DNA from: Orobanche coerulescens
Taxonomy: Eukaryota > Streptophyta > Magnoliopsida > Lamiales > Orobanchaceae
Direction of reading: 5' to 3'
Assembly: GCA_033398695.1 (NCBI GenBank)
Contig: CM065811.1
Location: forward strand, 73,660,001-73,724,000
DNA: 64,000 nucleotides
Under the pieces are notes generated by a model, which did not search any database, had not been told where the DNA came from, and saw only the letters and a list, made by a program, of their open reading frames with translations. Positions 33,861 to 45,967 of the stretch are shown piece after piece (within the stretch, counting starts at the first letter, position 1; each line of letters begins with the position of its first letter). The position numbers were made by a program, and so were the translations under genes.

Positions 33861-35825
33861 ACTAGATAAGATCCTCTATACTATCTTCTTGTGTTGATAT
33901 TCTATGAAAATTATGATTGATCCCTTCCGCTGCTGATTGCTTTTGTGTTATATATGAAATGTTTGTTTTTTCTGTCCTATTTGAGTTGGTATACAAATTT
34001 CATATTAGAGTAAAAAGTTGAGGTTTTGGGGTAAATCTTACTTTTGGGTATCTTTAAGTTCTGCTAAAGTCGCATTGTTAGTTTTACACAAGTTAGCACG
34101 TCTAGAAAGAATAATATGTAATAGGAATATGAGATTCATATTTTAGCATTCTAAAAAGGAAATTGGAACCTATAATTTTCATATGAACTGTTTTCCGAAG
34201 CTGGCTATATATATGATTTTAAGGTGAACCTCACCTAAGATTCAGTGTTATTAGTGATGTACAACTGATCATATTACTGTAACATGTAAATAGTGTCGAA
34301 ATGTACTCCAGCACCTCCAATGATACTATTTCACCAGTTTCACCTGACATGAAGTTGAAGTTAGGAGGAGAGTTGACAAAGTATTTCTTCATCCTTGCGC
34401 TGTGATTATCAAAGGTTATCATATTTAGCAAAAAAAAAACCTTCTTCATCGATGCGCTGTGATTTCTTATGTCCGCATGTTTGAAAATCGTTTTTTTATT
34501 TTTGTATGTTTTTTTTATTACGCTTTGTTACCGTGTGTATGATGTTCTGTGTTCGTTTTCATTTTTTCTTATTTTTTCTCAATAAATAAAATAATTAGTT
34601 GATTTTCGGTTCTGTTGATGTGCGAGTTGTTTCTCCTTTTCCATTTTATGTTGTTGAACTCGGAAATATTGGTAATTTTCTGCTTCTGCAATGCGGTAAT
34701 TTACATGATTTTGGGGGATTTTGCTATAAATTAATAATAAACCCCAATTTATGTTTCATGCCTTACTGTGTGTGTTTCTGTTGGAGGATGCATGTGTTCT
34801 TACAGTTTAAATGCGTATAATGATATTTTTTTTCAAAAAATAATATTATTTTTAATTTATGATTTTATTCTGTGTTTATGATCATGATAATGGTGCAACA
34901 GAAAACTGTTTTTCATAGTGTTACTTTCATGTGTTAAATTTCGACATCGAAATTTGAATTAAAATAATACAGGAAGCCCTTTTATTTCTTACTTACTTTC
35001 TTCTTAATTAACCACCCGTCTGTTGTATAACTTTCTTCTTCATCACTCCTCGACTAGCTAGGGAAAATATCCTGCTGGCCTCATTCCAGCAGACCGACCT
35101 CAGTCTGGTAGGCCGACCGACGAATTACCCTCCTGGCCACCCCTGTAATATCCGCAATTTTTGATTTTTTGGTAAATTTCTTTTTCAGTCGGAGTCCGTT
35201 TTGACGACTCGCTCATGACTATTTCGTCATTTCGAGAATGATTAATTCTTCACTTTTTGTCATCCGAGTTCGTTTCGGTATCGTTTTGTTGAGTTCCGAG
35301 CTTTTTAGCGACTTTTCTGCACTTGAGTTCGATTCTTGCGAATCTCGTCCGAAACTGTTGTTTCGAGTTTCTCGTAAGTTCATTTAATGTTATTATTCAT
35401 GTTGCGAGCTTTGGTTTGGTGTTTCGATCGCGTATCGTGATTTTCGGACGTTTTTGGCCATTTTCGTAATTTCCCAAAGTTTTGGGTAATTACTTCCGTT
35501 GTCAAATTCCGAGCCTTCGGGTGGTCGGAATCGTGTGTTCTCTTAGTGCTCGGATTCGTCTTTGCGAGTACTTCGTAACCGTATCTTCGATTCGTACTCA
35601 GGTTCGGGTTTCGGGGTCGTTCGGGCCGTCGGAGTTGGTCCCGGCCGAGTCATGGCCGGGCATCTTGAGGCAGGCGACTGGCCGAGTAACGTCACGGTAG
35701 TGATCGGCGGCTAAATACGTAAGGCGATTCGTCGTAAGGCCACGGCCGTGCGTCGTAACGTTTCCGGCATTTCCGGCGATGAGTTCGGCCATGGCGATTA
35801 CGTCGTAAGCCATGGCGATTACGTC

Positions 35826-38440
35826 GTAACCCGGCCGTGATCGGCTTATTTAAGGCCGTGACGTTTTTCTTCAGCCATTCCTCACTCGTTTTCTTCCCTT
35901 CCGCGGCTGGAGCTTGGTTGATCATGTAGAGATGTTGTTGGACAATAAATCCATGAAGTCTTGGAGTTCATATCATCAATCATCCATCCTTTAAAATCCT
36001 CTGATCTACCGAATCAGGTCAGATTTCCTAGAAATCTAGTTTTGGGGAATTTGGGTGTTTTGGTTATTTTCGTCCGTTTAATACGATTTAACTTGGTATT
36101 ATGATGGATTGATGATTATTAAGATGTATTACATCTTTTCCCTTGTTATTCCATGGTTGGATCGTATCGATTCGTTGTTTTGGTCGAGTTCTTGATCGAC
36201 GCCTTGAAGGTGTCCGGTAAAATGTCATAGAGGGGTTTTCGGGCGTTTTACGATTATTCTTCCTCGTATGATCGATGATTTATTGATTATATGTTGTTAG
36301 GGTCGAATTCTTGTGTAGAACTCGAGTCGGAACCCTTCCGTTCGTCGTTTTCTTCAAGCTTCTCGATCGTGGGTGTATTCTTTTCCTTCGCCGGGGAATC
36401 GTAGGTGTTCGAGGTGTCCCGACTGAGCCGTGATTGTAGGAGTGTCCGGTATCGATTATCGAGGCAAGTATCTTGCCCATACATTACGTGTTTTGTGGAT
36501 ATAATGGTTGCTAAGTGTCGATATGTGCTAAATAAATATTTATAACTGTTTTTCAAAAGAATCGGTATATTTACCATCATGGTTTTTGTAAAGGTGACCC
36601 ATGTGGGTCGGGAATTAATATGCTTAGTTGATTATGTGTGCTAGTTTCGAGTATAGGATCACCTTACTTTCGTGTGATGTCATTATGTATGATTATGGGG
36701 TCGGTAAATGTAACGTGTAATTCTCTTATCAAATTATGTGCTTGGAGTCCCGTGGTTATGGATGAATATGTGAGTTTTTGGTGATATTGGTTGTGTCGTT
36801 CGGTGCTGTTGAGATCTTGTGCTCCCTTGTGAATTGATATAGTTCTGGGTCGTGAGCACGTGTTGGATAATTTGGCCATTCTAGCAAGGTACCTCGACTA
36901 TATATATTTTGTGTGTTTGACCTTTGAGAGTTGTTGGTTTTGTAATCTGTGACTCTTCCACCTGGGGATGGCATGTGGCCTCTGGGGGCCGATACTAATG
37001 GGAACGGCCACGGAAGTGGACTTGGGTGCGTGTGTTGATGTTCTTCCACCTGGGGACGGTTCGACGGGACCTCTGGGGGCCGATACTAATGGGTACGGCC
37101 GCGGAAGTGGTTTTCCACCTGGCCGGTTACGTACGTAACCCGGCCGGTAGTCGCCCTATTTAAGGCCAGCAGACGTTTTTATTCAGCCATTTCTCACTCA
37201 TTTTCTTCCCTTCCGCGGCTGGAGCTTGGTTGATCATGGAGAGATGTTATTGGACAATAAATCCATGAAGCCTTGGAGTTCATATCATCAATCATCCATC
37301 CTATAACATCCTCCGATCTACCGAATCAGGTCAGATTTCCTAGAAATCTAGTTTTGGGGAATTTGGGTGTTTTGGTTGTTTTCGTCCGTTTAATACGATT
37401 TAACTTTGTATTATGATGGATTGATGATTATTAAGATGTATTACATCTTTTCCCTTGTTATTCCATGGTTGGATCGTATCGATTTGTTGTTTTTGTCGAG
37501 TTCTTGATCGATGCCTTGAAGGTGTCCGGTAAAATGTCATAGAGGGGTTTTCGGGCGTTCTACGATTATTCTTCCTCGTATGATCGATGATTTATTGATT
37601 ATATGTTGTTAGGGTCGAATTCTTGTGAAGAACTCGAGTCGGAACCCTTCCGTTCGTTGTTTTCTTCAAGCTTCTCGATCGTGGGTGTATTCTTTTCCTT
37701 CGCCGGGGAATCGTAGGTGTTCGAGGTGTCCCGACTGAGCCGTGATTGTAGGAGTGTCCGGTATCGATTATCGAGGCAAGTATCTTGCCCATACATTACG
37801 TGTTTTGTGGATATAATGGTTGCTAAGTGTCGATATGTGCTAAATAAATATTTATAACTGTTTTTCAAAAGAATCGGTATACTTACCATCATGGTTTTTG
37901 TAAAGGTGACCCGTGTGGGTCGGGAATTAATATGCTTAGTTGATTATGTGTGCTAGTTTCGAGTATAAGATCACCTTACTTTCGTGTGATGTCATTATGT
38001 ATGATTATGGGGTCGGTAAATGTAACGTGTAATTCTCTTATCAAATTATGTGCTTGGAGTCCCGTGGTTATGGATGAATATGTGAGTTTTTGGTGATATT
38101 GGTTGTGTCGTTCGGTGCTGTTGAGATCTTGTGCTCCCTTGTGAATTGATATAGTTCTGGGTCGTGAGCACGTGTTGGATAATTTGGCCATTCTAGCAAG
38201 GTACCTCGACTATATATATTTTGTGTGTTTGACCTTTGAGAGTTGTTGGTTTTGTAATCTGTGAGTTGTTACTCTTCCACCTGAGGATGGCATGTGGCCT
38301 CTGGGGGCCGATACTAATGGGTACGGCCACGGAAGTGGACTTGGGTGCGTGTGTTGATGTTCTTCCACCTGGGGACGGTTCGACGGGACCTCTGGGGGCC
38401 GATACTAATGGGTACGGCCGCGGAAGTGGTTTTCCACCTG
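35826..38440. repeat. ~1.31-kb tandem duplication within the solo LTR
   Basis: From CGTAACCCGGCC at 35824 to about 37133, and again from there to about 38440, offset 1,309-1,312 bp. It spans the TATA-like region through the minisatellite, so this LTR has two candidate promoters (TTATTTAAGG at 35846, CTATTTAAGG at 37156). The copies are nearly identical; edges are approximate. Confidence 0.85.
36957..37125. repeat. Minisatellite, first copy in solo LTR
   Basis: Two units with CTTCCACCTGGGGA and CTCTGGGGGCCGATACTAAT, homologous to the ~64-bp units of the outer LTRs. The second array at 38277-38493 has three units. Confidence 0.75.
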
Positions 38441-39425
38441 GGGACGGTCCGACGGGGCCTCTGGGGGCCGATACTAATGGGTACGGCCACGGGTTACCAA
38501 GTGTGGTTGCTGTGATATTGATGTTGATATTTTGTTGATTAATTGTGATATGTCCGGAGTATCACAATGCTTTGCGCTCGGGGTCGAGATACATTATATA
38601 TTAGGTCTTGGTGCTTGGCTAGAATGGCATAGGAATAATGTGTTATGTGTAATGTGTCCTTGTAAGTGAATTGAAGTCGATGATCGGGTCGTGGACCCTG
38701 TGTTTTGTGACCGTAATGGTTGGGTCGTGGACCCCGCGTTTTGTTAACGGATTTGCATTTTGGAAAAAGAACTTTGCATTTGTGACCACTAAATGACTTT
38801 CGAGGAATTAAGAACTTTTCAATTTCAAATGTTTTCAAAACTCCCGAGATTTGGAAGTGTTTTCAAAGTGCTTACTTACTTCGTTTCTACTTTCAAGACT
38901 TGAACTATTTTTAACTAAATATACCTTGGGAAGTCTTTCGTTGTATTCTCGGAATGTGTTGTGTATGGCTCGTTTTTGCACTTTATACTTGCACTAGCGA
39001 AACAGTGGAGTTTTGCTAACCCCCGAGTAATCGGGGGGTGGATATCTGTATTGTGTCAAGGTACATGCAGGTTTTCGGGAGCAAGACACAGGATCGGTAC
39101 GAGGGATGATGAAAGACGAATGATAGTAATCACACGAAGGCCAGTTTTGGGTTCAGTTAGTCGGAGTCCATTGTATTGTCTTTTCCGCTGTCTTATTGTT
39201 TGTGATGGTAATTATTTTACCCTTGCGTGGGTATGAGTCTGGATGAGTTTATGTATTTTTATTTGTAAGTCAGTGTCGAAAGACCAAACCGGTGTATTGG
39301 TTCGTTATTTTGATTCGTCGGTATGTAATGTAATGTGTTGTTTTGATGTCTAGCCTGGTGGATCCTCGTGGAGAGGGTCTGCGGCGTGTAATATTCCCGG
39401 TTCGATCTGGGGGTTTTACAACCCC

Positions 39426-41279
39426 ATCACCAGTGATACGAGTTTTTTTAGTAGTTATATTTCCTATTTTTCGTTCGATTTTGTTTAGTTGAATGGATAT
39501 TAGGTTGCCGATTTTTGTTTTAGAATAATTTTGTCAATACCTATATCCGTTGCCACTTCCAATAATTCTTGTCAAGAGTTGCAACTTTAGGTCTATGATA
39601 TAATGTAATTTAAAGTTGATTTTTCTCTTCTTTACAGGTAATTGATTTATTTTTTGACAACCATTTTTGTTCTTTTTTTATTATCTCAGTTTTAGTTTCA
39701 TTTTTAGAATTTAATTTATCGATTTTTGATATTTTCATGTGATGTTTTTTGTAGGATATGTTGAACCTAAGGTTGCGCCATTGAATAGCCGATACCTTAG
39801 GAAACTGCCAGAAATCTGCCAGGTGCACCAACGTTCTTCTCAAGGATATTTTTTTTACATGTATTTCCTGCATTTTCTGTGCATATGAGATCTGGATTTT
39901 CATTACAAAATCATTTTTTTGTTTAGTTTTGGCTCATTTTGTTATGTGATCCAGTTAAATAAAGGATTTTCTGTAACGTATTGAAGTAACTGTCTCTTAT
40001 TTATGTTTATATTTAACATGCAAAAGACTTTTATTCCAATTACCAAACCTGACAATTTTTCAGCTTTTTTGTTACATTTTGTTTAATGATTTTCCTTTAG
40101 TTTCTAAAAATTATCATGTTTTTTGTTCGTGTTTATAATGATAAGTGTTCGTCTTGTGTCAGACAACTGGTCAGAAATAATGCACACAGAAAATTCTATT
40201 GCTAATTTCATCTTCTTGTTTTAATTTATTTTATTTGAATATGTTTATTTAAGTAATTAGTGGGCTTGGTCTCGGGGGCTAGTTTTCTACTTAAATCGGT
40301 TTTATTGTTCTGCATAGGATGCTTTGGAATTCATTCTGTTTGGCGTCCATAAGCTCAGCAGGAATTTTCCGGTGGCTATTAGGTCATCTTGGTTTTTCTA
40401 CTTAAGTGAGTTTCTTGTTTTATCATAGTATCACGTTCTTGTTGTATTTTTTTCTGCAGCAATAACATGGTTGATTAATTAAGTGAAATAAAAACAATAC
40501 TGAGGAAATAATGTAGAAGAAGCATATCATTACATCGATCTATTTTACCTTACAAGTTTTGAACGACATCCTGAACATGTCCTGAACATGGAAAGGGTAA
40601 ATGCCGACTTTAGTTGGAAATTTTATAGTAGGCAAATATTTTGAAAGAACTAATTTCCTCTCATCACAAGAAGACTGGAAAAAAGACGATTGGGGCTTCA
40701 CATTCCAAAAAGATAAAAGAAAATCTAGAGGTATTTTTGAATTTGTCCTATGCGCGCTTGTGTGTATTGCATGTGCTCCTTTTTTTGTCATGTTTGCCTT
40801 TGTCCATGTATATATGTAGTGTGTGTAGATATTTCAGCTTAATATATAGACCATATGTGTCTTTTTGAATATTAAACTCGATTGGTTTACATGTGCAACT
40901 AAGGAGTATATTAAAATTTGAAAAAAATAAGAACTAAGAAGCAGGAGAAATTATGACTACTTTTTATCCTTCTTGATGATTAAGAGAACTTTAGAATTTT
41001 GTCTTTAAAAAATAAATCATTTTGATAGTCATTCTCTATGATATTTGATCACTATTGGTGTGTGCATTATTTCTGTGTGTTCTTCTTTTTTAGCAATTTT
41101 CTGATCAAGATTACGATAAAAGAACCTACATTCAGAGGGATAATAGTATTCTCGAAGTAATCTTATTAATATTCTTTAATGGTGTATATTTTGTTTATGG
41201 CAGTAGTAGTTTTAAATTGAGCATATATATGTACAGCAGGATAAAGAATCTAGAGAAATATCTAGCAGTGTTTTATGAT
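39426..41279. other. AT-rich DNA, nothing firm
   Basis: Continuation of the CACTA element interior after the solo LTR. No coding domain recognised. ORFs at 40541-40868 in opposite strands overlap and have no familiar motif. Confidence 0.35.
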
Positions 41280-42090
41280 GGTCTACGTTGCACGGATAGG
41301 ATAAGGGTTTCATATACAATACAGCGATACAGTAAATTCTGAAAATATAGGATACGATACGGCTAGGATTAAGAATCTTATGTTTTGTATGATATGAGGT
41401 ATATAGGCCGGAAACCTTACGACCGAAAGGACTCCTTGGAGGACGATTACGACTCCTTGGAAGGACTGGTCTGATAGGTGTAACAACGCCACGTACCTCT
41501 GACCGTTACGAACGCAGTATTCATTGGGATAAAAGGTGATGCAGTTTTATGTTCCACGTTGCACGGATAGGATACAGGTTTCTTATACAATACGGCGATA
41601 CAGTAAATTCTGAAAATATAGGATACGATACGGCTAGGATTAAGAATCTTGTGTTTTGTACGATAGGAGGTATATAGGCCGGAAACCTTGCGATCGAAAG
41701 GACTCCTTGGAGGACGATTACGACTCCTTGGAAGGGTAGTCGATAGGTGTAACAACGCCACGTACCTCTGACCGTTTCGAACGCAGTATTCGTTGGGATA
41801 AATGGTGATGTAGTATTATGTTCCACGTTGCACGGATAGGATACGGGTTTCATATACAATACGGCGATACAGTAAATTCTGAAAATATAGGATATGATAC
41901 GGCTAGGATTAAGAATCTTGTGTTTTGTACGATAGGAGGTATATAGGCCGTAAACCTTGCGACCGAAAGGACTCCTTGGAGGACGATTACGACTCCTTGG
42001 AAGGACTGGTCTGATAGGTGTAACAATGCCACGTACCTCTGACCGTTTCGAACGCAGTATTCATTGGGATAAAAGGTGATGTAGTATGAT
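41280..42090. repeat. Three tandem ~270-bp repeats
   Basis: Units start near 41284, 41556 and 41823 with ACGTTGCACGGATAGGATA and contain GATACGGCTAGGATTAAGAA and GACTCCTTGGAGGACGATTA. Copies differ by a few percent by eye. The repeated small ORFs on the minus strand are by-products of the repeat. A partial fourth unit fades out by about 42190. Confidence 0.88.
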
Positions 42091-42797
42091 GTTCTGTTCG
42101 GTCTCATAAGTGTACAATCTTGCAATCTTTGGACTAAAGTGACTTCTTACGACTCCTTAGAAGGATTGGTGTGATATGTGTAACAATGTTTTGAGACATA
42201 TATTTAACAAATGCATCCCCCTTGAGGTGCAATTGTAAAATTACCAAATGTGATGCGTTATTTGTAGTTTTTAAAAACATATATGATATATAGTAATAAT
42301 GAGACTAAATTTTGTTGGTACTTTGTGCAGGTTTACTAATTACATAAACTACTCCACAGGGTTAGTCTAATTACAAAAAAATCTACCTATGTTTTAAATT
42401 TGCAAATAATCCCTCAATGTTTGTATTTTATCTTATAAAACTACTCATGATGTTTAATCTAATTACAGAAGAACCCACTTATACTTTAAAATTACAATAA
42501 CTTCTTCATGTTTGTATTTAGTTCCTGTAATTATCCATTTTTTGTGAATCGTAATGAATATATAATAACGTCTATGTTATTTTTCAAACCTGTATAGATC
42601 TCTCCATATATGTAGAAGTCTCTGCACTTGTACTGAAGGAGCCTATTCATCCATCTTATGAGAAAGATCAGAGCATACCATGCTGTGTTATATTCATGTC
42701 CTATGTTGTTCTGATTGTTCCTTAAATTGATTTAAAATAAGTGACAGAAGATGGTAAACTCCTGAATACAAATGTTTTCTCTTCATCTTCATAGTTA
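42091..42797. other. AT-rich DNA without recognised content
   Basis: Low-complexity AT-rich sequence; no ORF with a known domain. Candidate CACTA intron or upstream DNA. Confidence 0.3.
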
Positions 42798-42802
42798 GAA
42801 TG

Positions 42803-45488
42803 TGTAACGCCCCGATTTTTACACATGCATTTATTTTATAATTTATAGAAAGCGCATGAATAATTTTAAATGTCCAACAAATTATTTACGAATTTCATTC
42901 CATTTAAATAAGGTCAAATTTTTCTTACTTGCATATCATGATTTTAATTTATACTCCAGACTCAAGTCCAAGCTCTCATATTAGTATAGTCGAAAAATAT
43001 TTTTTTTTAAATTGTCCAAAAATCTCTTAATGACCCAATTAATAAATATATTTTATTTTAACTCCTATTTAATAAGTTGGCCGAGTCCTTTTTCCTAGTC
43101 CAATTAAAATTCTACCCTAAACCTAAATTTTTTGAATACGGTATAAATACTATATTTTGTACCTCTCACAAGACAAATTTATTACGATTATTATCCGCGG
43201 AATATTAATATTATTATAATTAGTATCATTAATAATATTATTATTATTAAAATTATTATAATTTTTATTATTAAATTATTTATATATTTAAATAATCAAT
43301 ACTCAGAATATTAAAATGTTAAAGTCCAATATTTTTAAGAATCATTAATCAGCCCAAGAAACTAAAAGTCACGTTCTTTCCCCTTCATTTCTATCAGTTT
43401 TCTCTCTTTAATACCAAATTAAAGACAGGAATTATAATAATATTAATTTGGAGTTACAAACCATTAAATGATACAAAGTTATAAGATTCTTCATTCTTCC
43501 CAAAACAACAACAAGAATCAATTCAATATAAACACACTTAAAATAAAATTCTGCATCTTCTCGTCCTCCTTCCCAGCAGCCTCAGTTCTTGAAACCTTTT
43601 TCTTTCCAGCAGGTAAAATCAACAATTCTCATGCTGTCTACTTTTAATTATTATTATTTTTTTTACATCATCATTCAAATCAATTAAAATCTTACATCAA
43701 AGCTATGCAATTTGACAAGGTAATCTACGAACCATTACCTTGGATTTCTACTTTTATTTCTTCATGCCTGTATAAATTTTACAAAACACAGAATCCTTCC
43801 AACGAGAACCTTTCAAAATCAATCATAAACACAAATCAGATATCAACCTTGAGGCCCGAATTAAGCCCAGAACTTCAAAAAAAAAAAAAGCGGCTCAAAC
43901 CGTCGGGAATCTGGAGCCTAACATGAAACCAGTCGGGTTGAGCCCGAAACCTTGCCTAGGCAGCCGCGACCGTATGCGGGCTGTCCGAACTTGGTGCGCC
44001 GCCCTCAACCTCCTCCTCTAGCACCACCGGGCCGCCCTATATCCCCATGGAAACCCAATCAAAATACCCAGGCCCGCGGCCCGAAACCACGAGCACAACC
44101 CGAATCCGACATCATGTTAGAACCCAAATCCATCAACCTTTTTCATCCCTCACCTTCGCATCACCGGCAACAGCCGTGCGCTGCATCGCCGCCATCGGTT
44201 TCCATCTCAGTTGACGCTGCTCCCGATGGTATGGCCGTCTGATTTACAGTCCAGAACCCAAACTCCCAACCTAAGTTATGAGCCACGCTCAGAATTTCCG
44301 AACCACGCGAACCGCATGCACCCTTCGGCCCTGAGTTGTGTGTGTGATGTGTGTGTTTTTGCGGAGGAATTCTAGAGAGAGAGTTTCTGAGGGAGAGGGA
44401 GAGATCGGGTGAGATAGAGGAGAGGTGAGATGAAATGTCGGCTGGTCTATTAGGCCAAAGGGTTTTTATACCCAGTCTTCTTTTCGGATTTTTCAATTGA
44501 GTCCCCAAGTTTCAGACCTTCTCGATTTAACCCCAAATCATATCTTTCAGTGTATATCAATTTCAGCCTCTAATTTTCAGTTTCTTCAGATTAACTTGAT
44601 CGATTTTTAATACTTTTAATTTGACCCCAGCCAGTTCCCAATATTTACCTTAGATCTCGTTTACTCAATTATAAATTCAAATAATTTATATTAATTTATT
44701 TTGGATGCTATATTAATATTAAAATATAATTGTTATTTTAGGAGACGAGGAATTGGAGCCTAGGATTTGAACTGCATTCGCATCTCAATTTTTCAAGGAT
44801 CATCATCGTATTTCAAGGTGGGGATTTTACGCTTGTTTTATTTAATGCATGATGTTACTTGTATATATCCTTATTTCTTGCCAAATATTTATATGCTCAA
44901 AGTTTGCATATAAATTACGTTGTAGCCTCCAATGAGTAGTAGGCATAATGTGCTCAAAGTTTGCATATTACTTACGTTGTAGCCTCCAATGAGTAGTAGG
45001 CATAATGTGCTCAAAGTTTACATATTATTTACGTTGTAGCCTCCAATGAGTAGTAGGCATAATGCACAAAGTTTGCATATTAATGGCCCTCGGGCAATCA
45101 TCAGGTTCAGGCATGTCATATCTACTTGGCAACATTTATGTATTTAAATTTAACAAAGCGTTCCCTCCTCACTGAGCGAGTTGAAAGCTCACCCTATTAT
45201 TTAAATCTTTCAGGTTGAGGAGTCTGGCGTGGCAGCAAAGGCGTGGCGTGATAATAATAATCATCAGCTTTTTATTCATTTTGTTCATTTAAAGTTTTAA
45301 ATTTTTGGCTTCAATGTCATGTTGGATATTATGGATGTTGGAAATGTTGAGAATTTATTTTTATTTACTTATGAAATAATTGACTCTACTTTAGTTTCCG
45401 CTGCAGTTATTCAAGTATTTATTTTTTAGGGTATTTAATTCTCCCTTAAAATTATTTTAAAATGATATTTTGAAAAGTGGTCGCTACA
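42803..45488 (+). mobile_element. Solo LTR of another family, TSD GAATG
   Basis: Starts TGTAACGCCCCGATTTTTAC and ends GTGGTCGCTACA, flanked by GAATG at 42798-42802 and 45489-45493. No PBS, PPT or internal genes are visible, so solo LTR is the simplest reading. A GC-rich patch at 43850-44350 holds two ORFs in opposite strands without recognised domains. Tandem 57-58-bp units lie at about 44890-45090. Inserted upstream of the TNPD-like gene. Confidence 0.85.
44890..45090. repeat. 57-58-bp tandem repeat in solo LTR
   Basis: Three and a half units of GCTCAAAGTTTGCATATTA plus CTCCAATGAGTAGTAGGC. Confidence 0.88.
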
Positions 45489-45493
45489 GAATG

Positions 45494-45967
45494 TGTTTTG
45501 TGTTAGTATATTTTCTATACTAGTCATGGAATGTAATGCCCGGTTTTAGCTTATATCATGTAATGAGACGGTCTAAGGGGAACGTACTTCGTTTAAATAA
45601 CAAAAGCAAGTACTGAGGTTTAGCTTATTTGCAGAAACTCCAGTTGTGTTGCAGGGCAAGGTGTCATTGTTGTATCTTTTTCAGGAATTACGTGTGAGTA
45701 AAGAGCGACAGCTGATTTAGGTAAAGTTGTTTTTATTTTTATTTTTAATATACTTTGTATGTTATCATCGTTGCATTTGATTTAGATGATAAGATATCGG
45801 ATTTTTGTTAGTTTGTTTGGTTATGTGTGTGATGTATGTGCCAAAATACTTTTCAAAATTTCTGTTGACCAAGTATGAACCAGTAAGTATATTTGTGAAC
45901 AAGTCAACACATATGAATATTTTATACAATATTTTTTTAATTCCAGTTATTGGTGTAGAAAATATAA
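45494..45967 (+). other. Upstream region of TNPD-like gene
   Basis: Contains TGTAATGCCCGG at 45533, like a decayed LTR start, then AT-rich DNA. Presumed leader/intron of the transposase gene; no distinct promoter motif is clear. Confidence 0.35.

Larger units (their letters stand above)
32437..35138 (+). other. CACTA 5' non-coding region
   Basis: AT-rich, no convincing ORF. Includes a (TG)n tract at 32947-32985, a 295-bp tandem duplication at 33271-33860, and near 34380-34460 a partial repeat of TTCTTCATCCTTGCGCTGTG from the terminal unit. Probably 5' untranslated/intron DNA of the CACTA element or filler; no host gene motif seen. Confidence 0.5.
35144..39420 (+). mobile_element. Solo LTR related to the outer element, TSD ACCCC
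   Basis: Starts TGTAATATCCGC and ends CTGGGGGTTTTACA, with ACCCC at 35139-35143 and 39421-39425. Sequence follows the 2.9-kb LTR family of 21122-24023 at moderate divergence. No PBS, PPT or internal domain is present. It is 4,277 bp long because a block of about 1,309 bp is duplicated in tandem. A GC-rich U3 with CGTAA/TTACG and GGCCG words precedes TTATTTAAGG (35846). A solo LTR forms by recombination between the two LTRs of one insertion. It interrupts the CACTA element. Confidence 0.88.

Noticed and set aside
35144..39420. Complete LTR retrotransposon with two LTRs
   Set aside because: The repeated block does not include the TG start or CA end and no PBS or PPT is present, so it is a solo LTR with an internal duplication.
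40541..40868. Possible small host gene (three overlapping ORFs)
   Set aside because: Frames on both strands overlap, no domain or splice context recognised, and the surrounding DNA is CACTA filler.
43952..44508. Opposed ORFs in the GC-rich part of a solo LTR, as a captured gene
   Set aside because: Pro/Ser-rich low-complexity frames on both strands, no domain, and position in the LTR leader; chance GC-rich frames are likelier.
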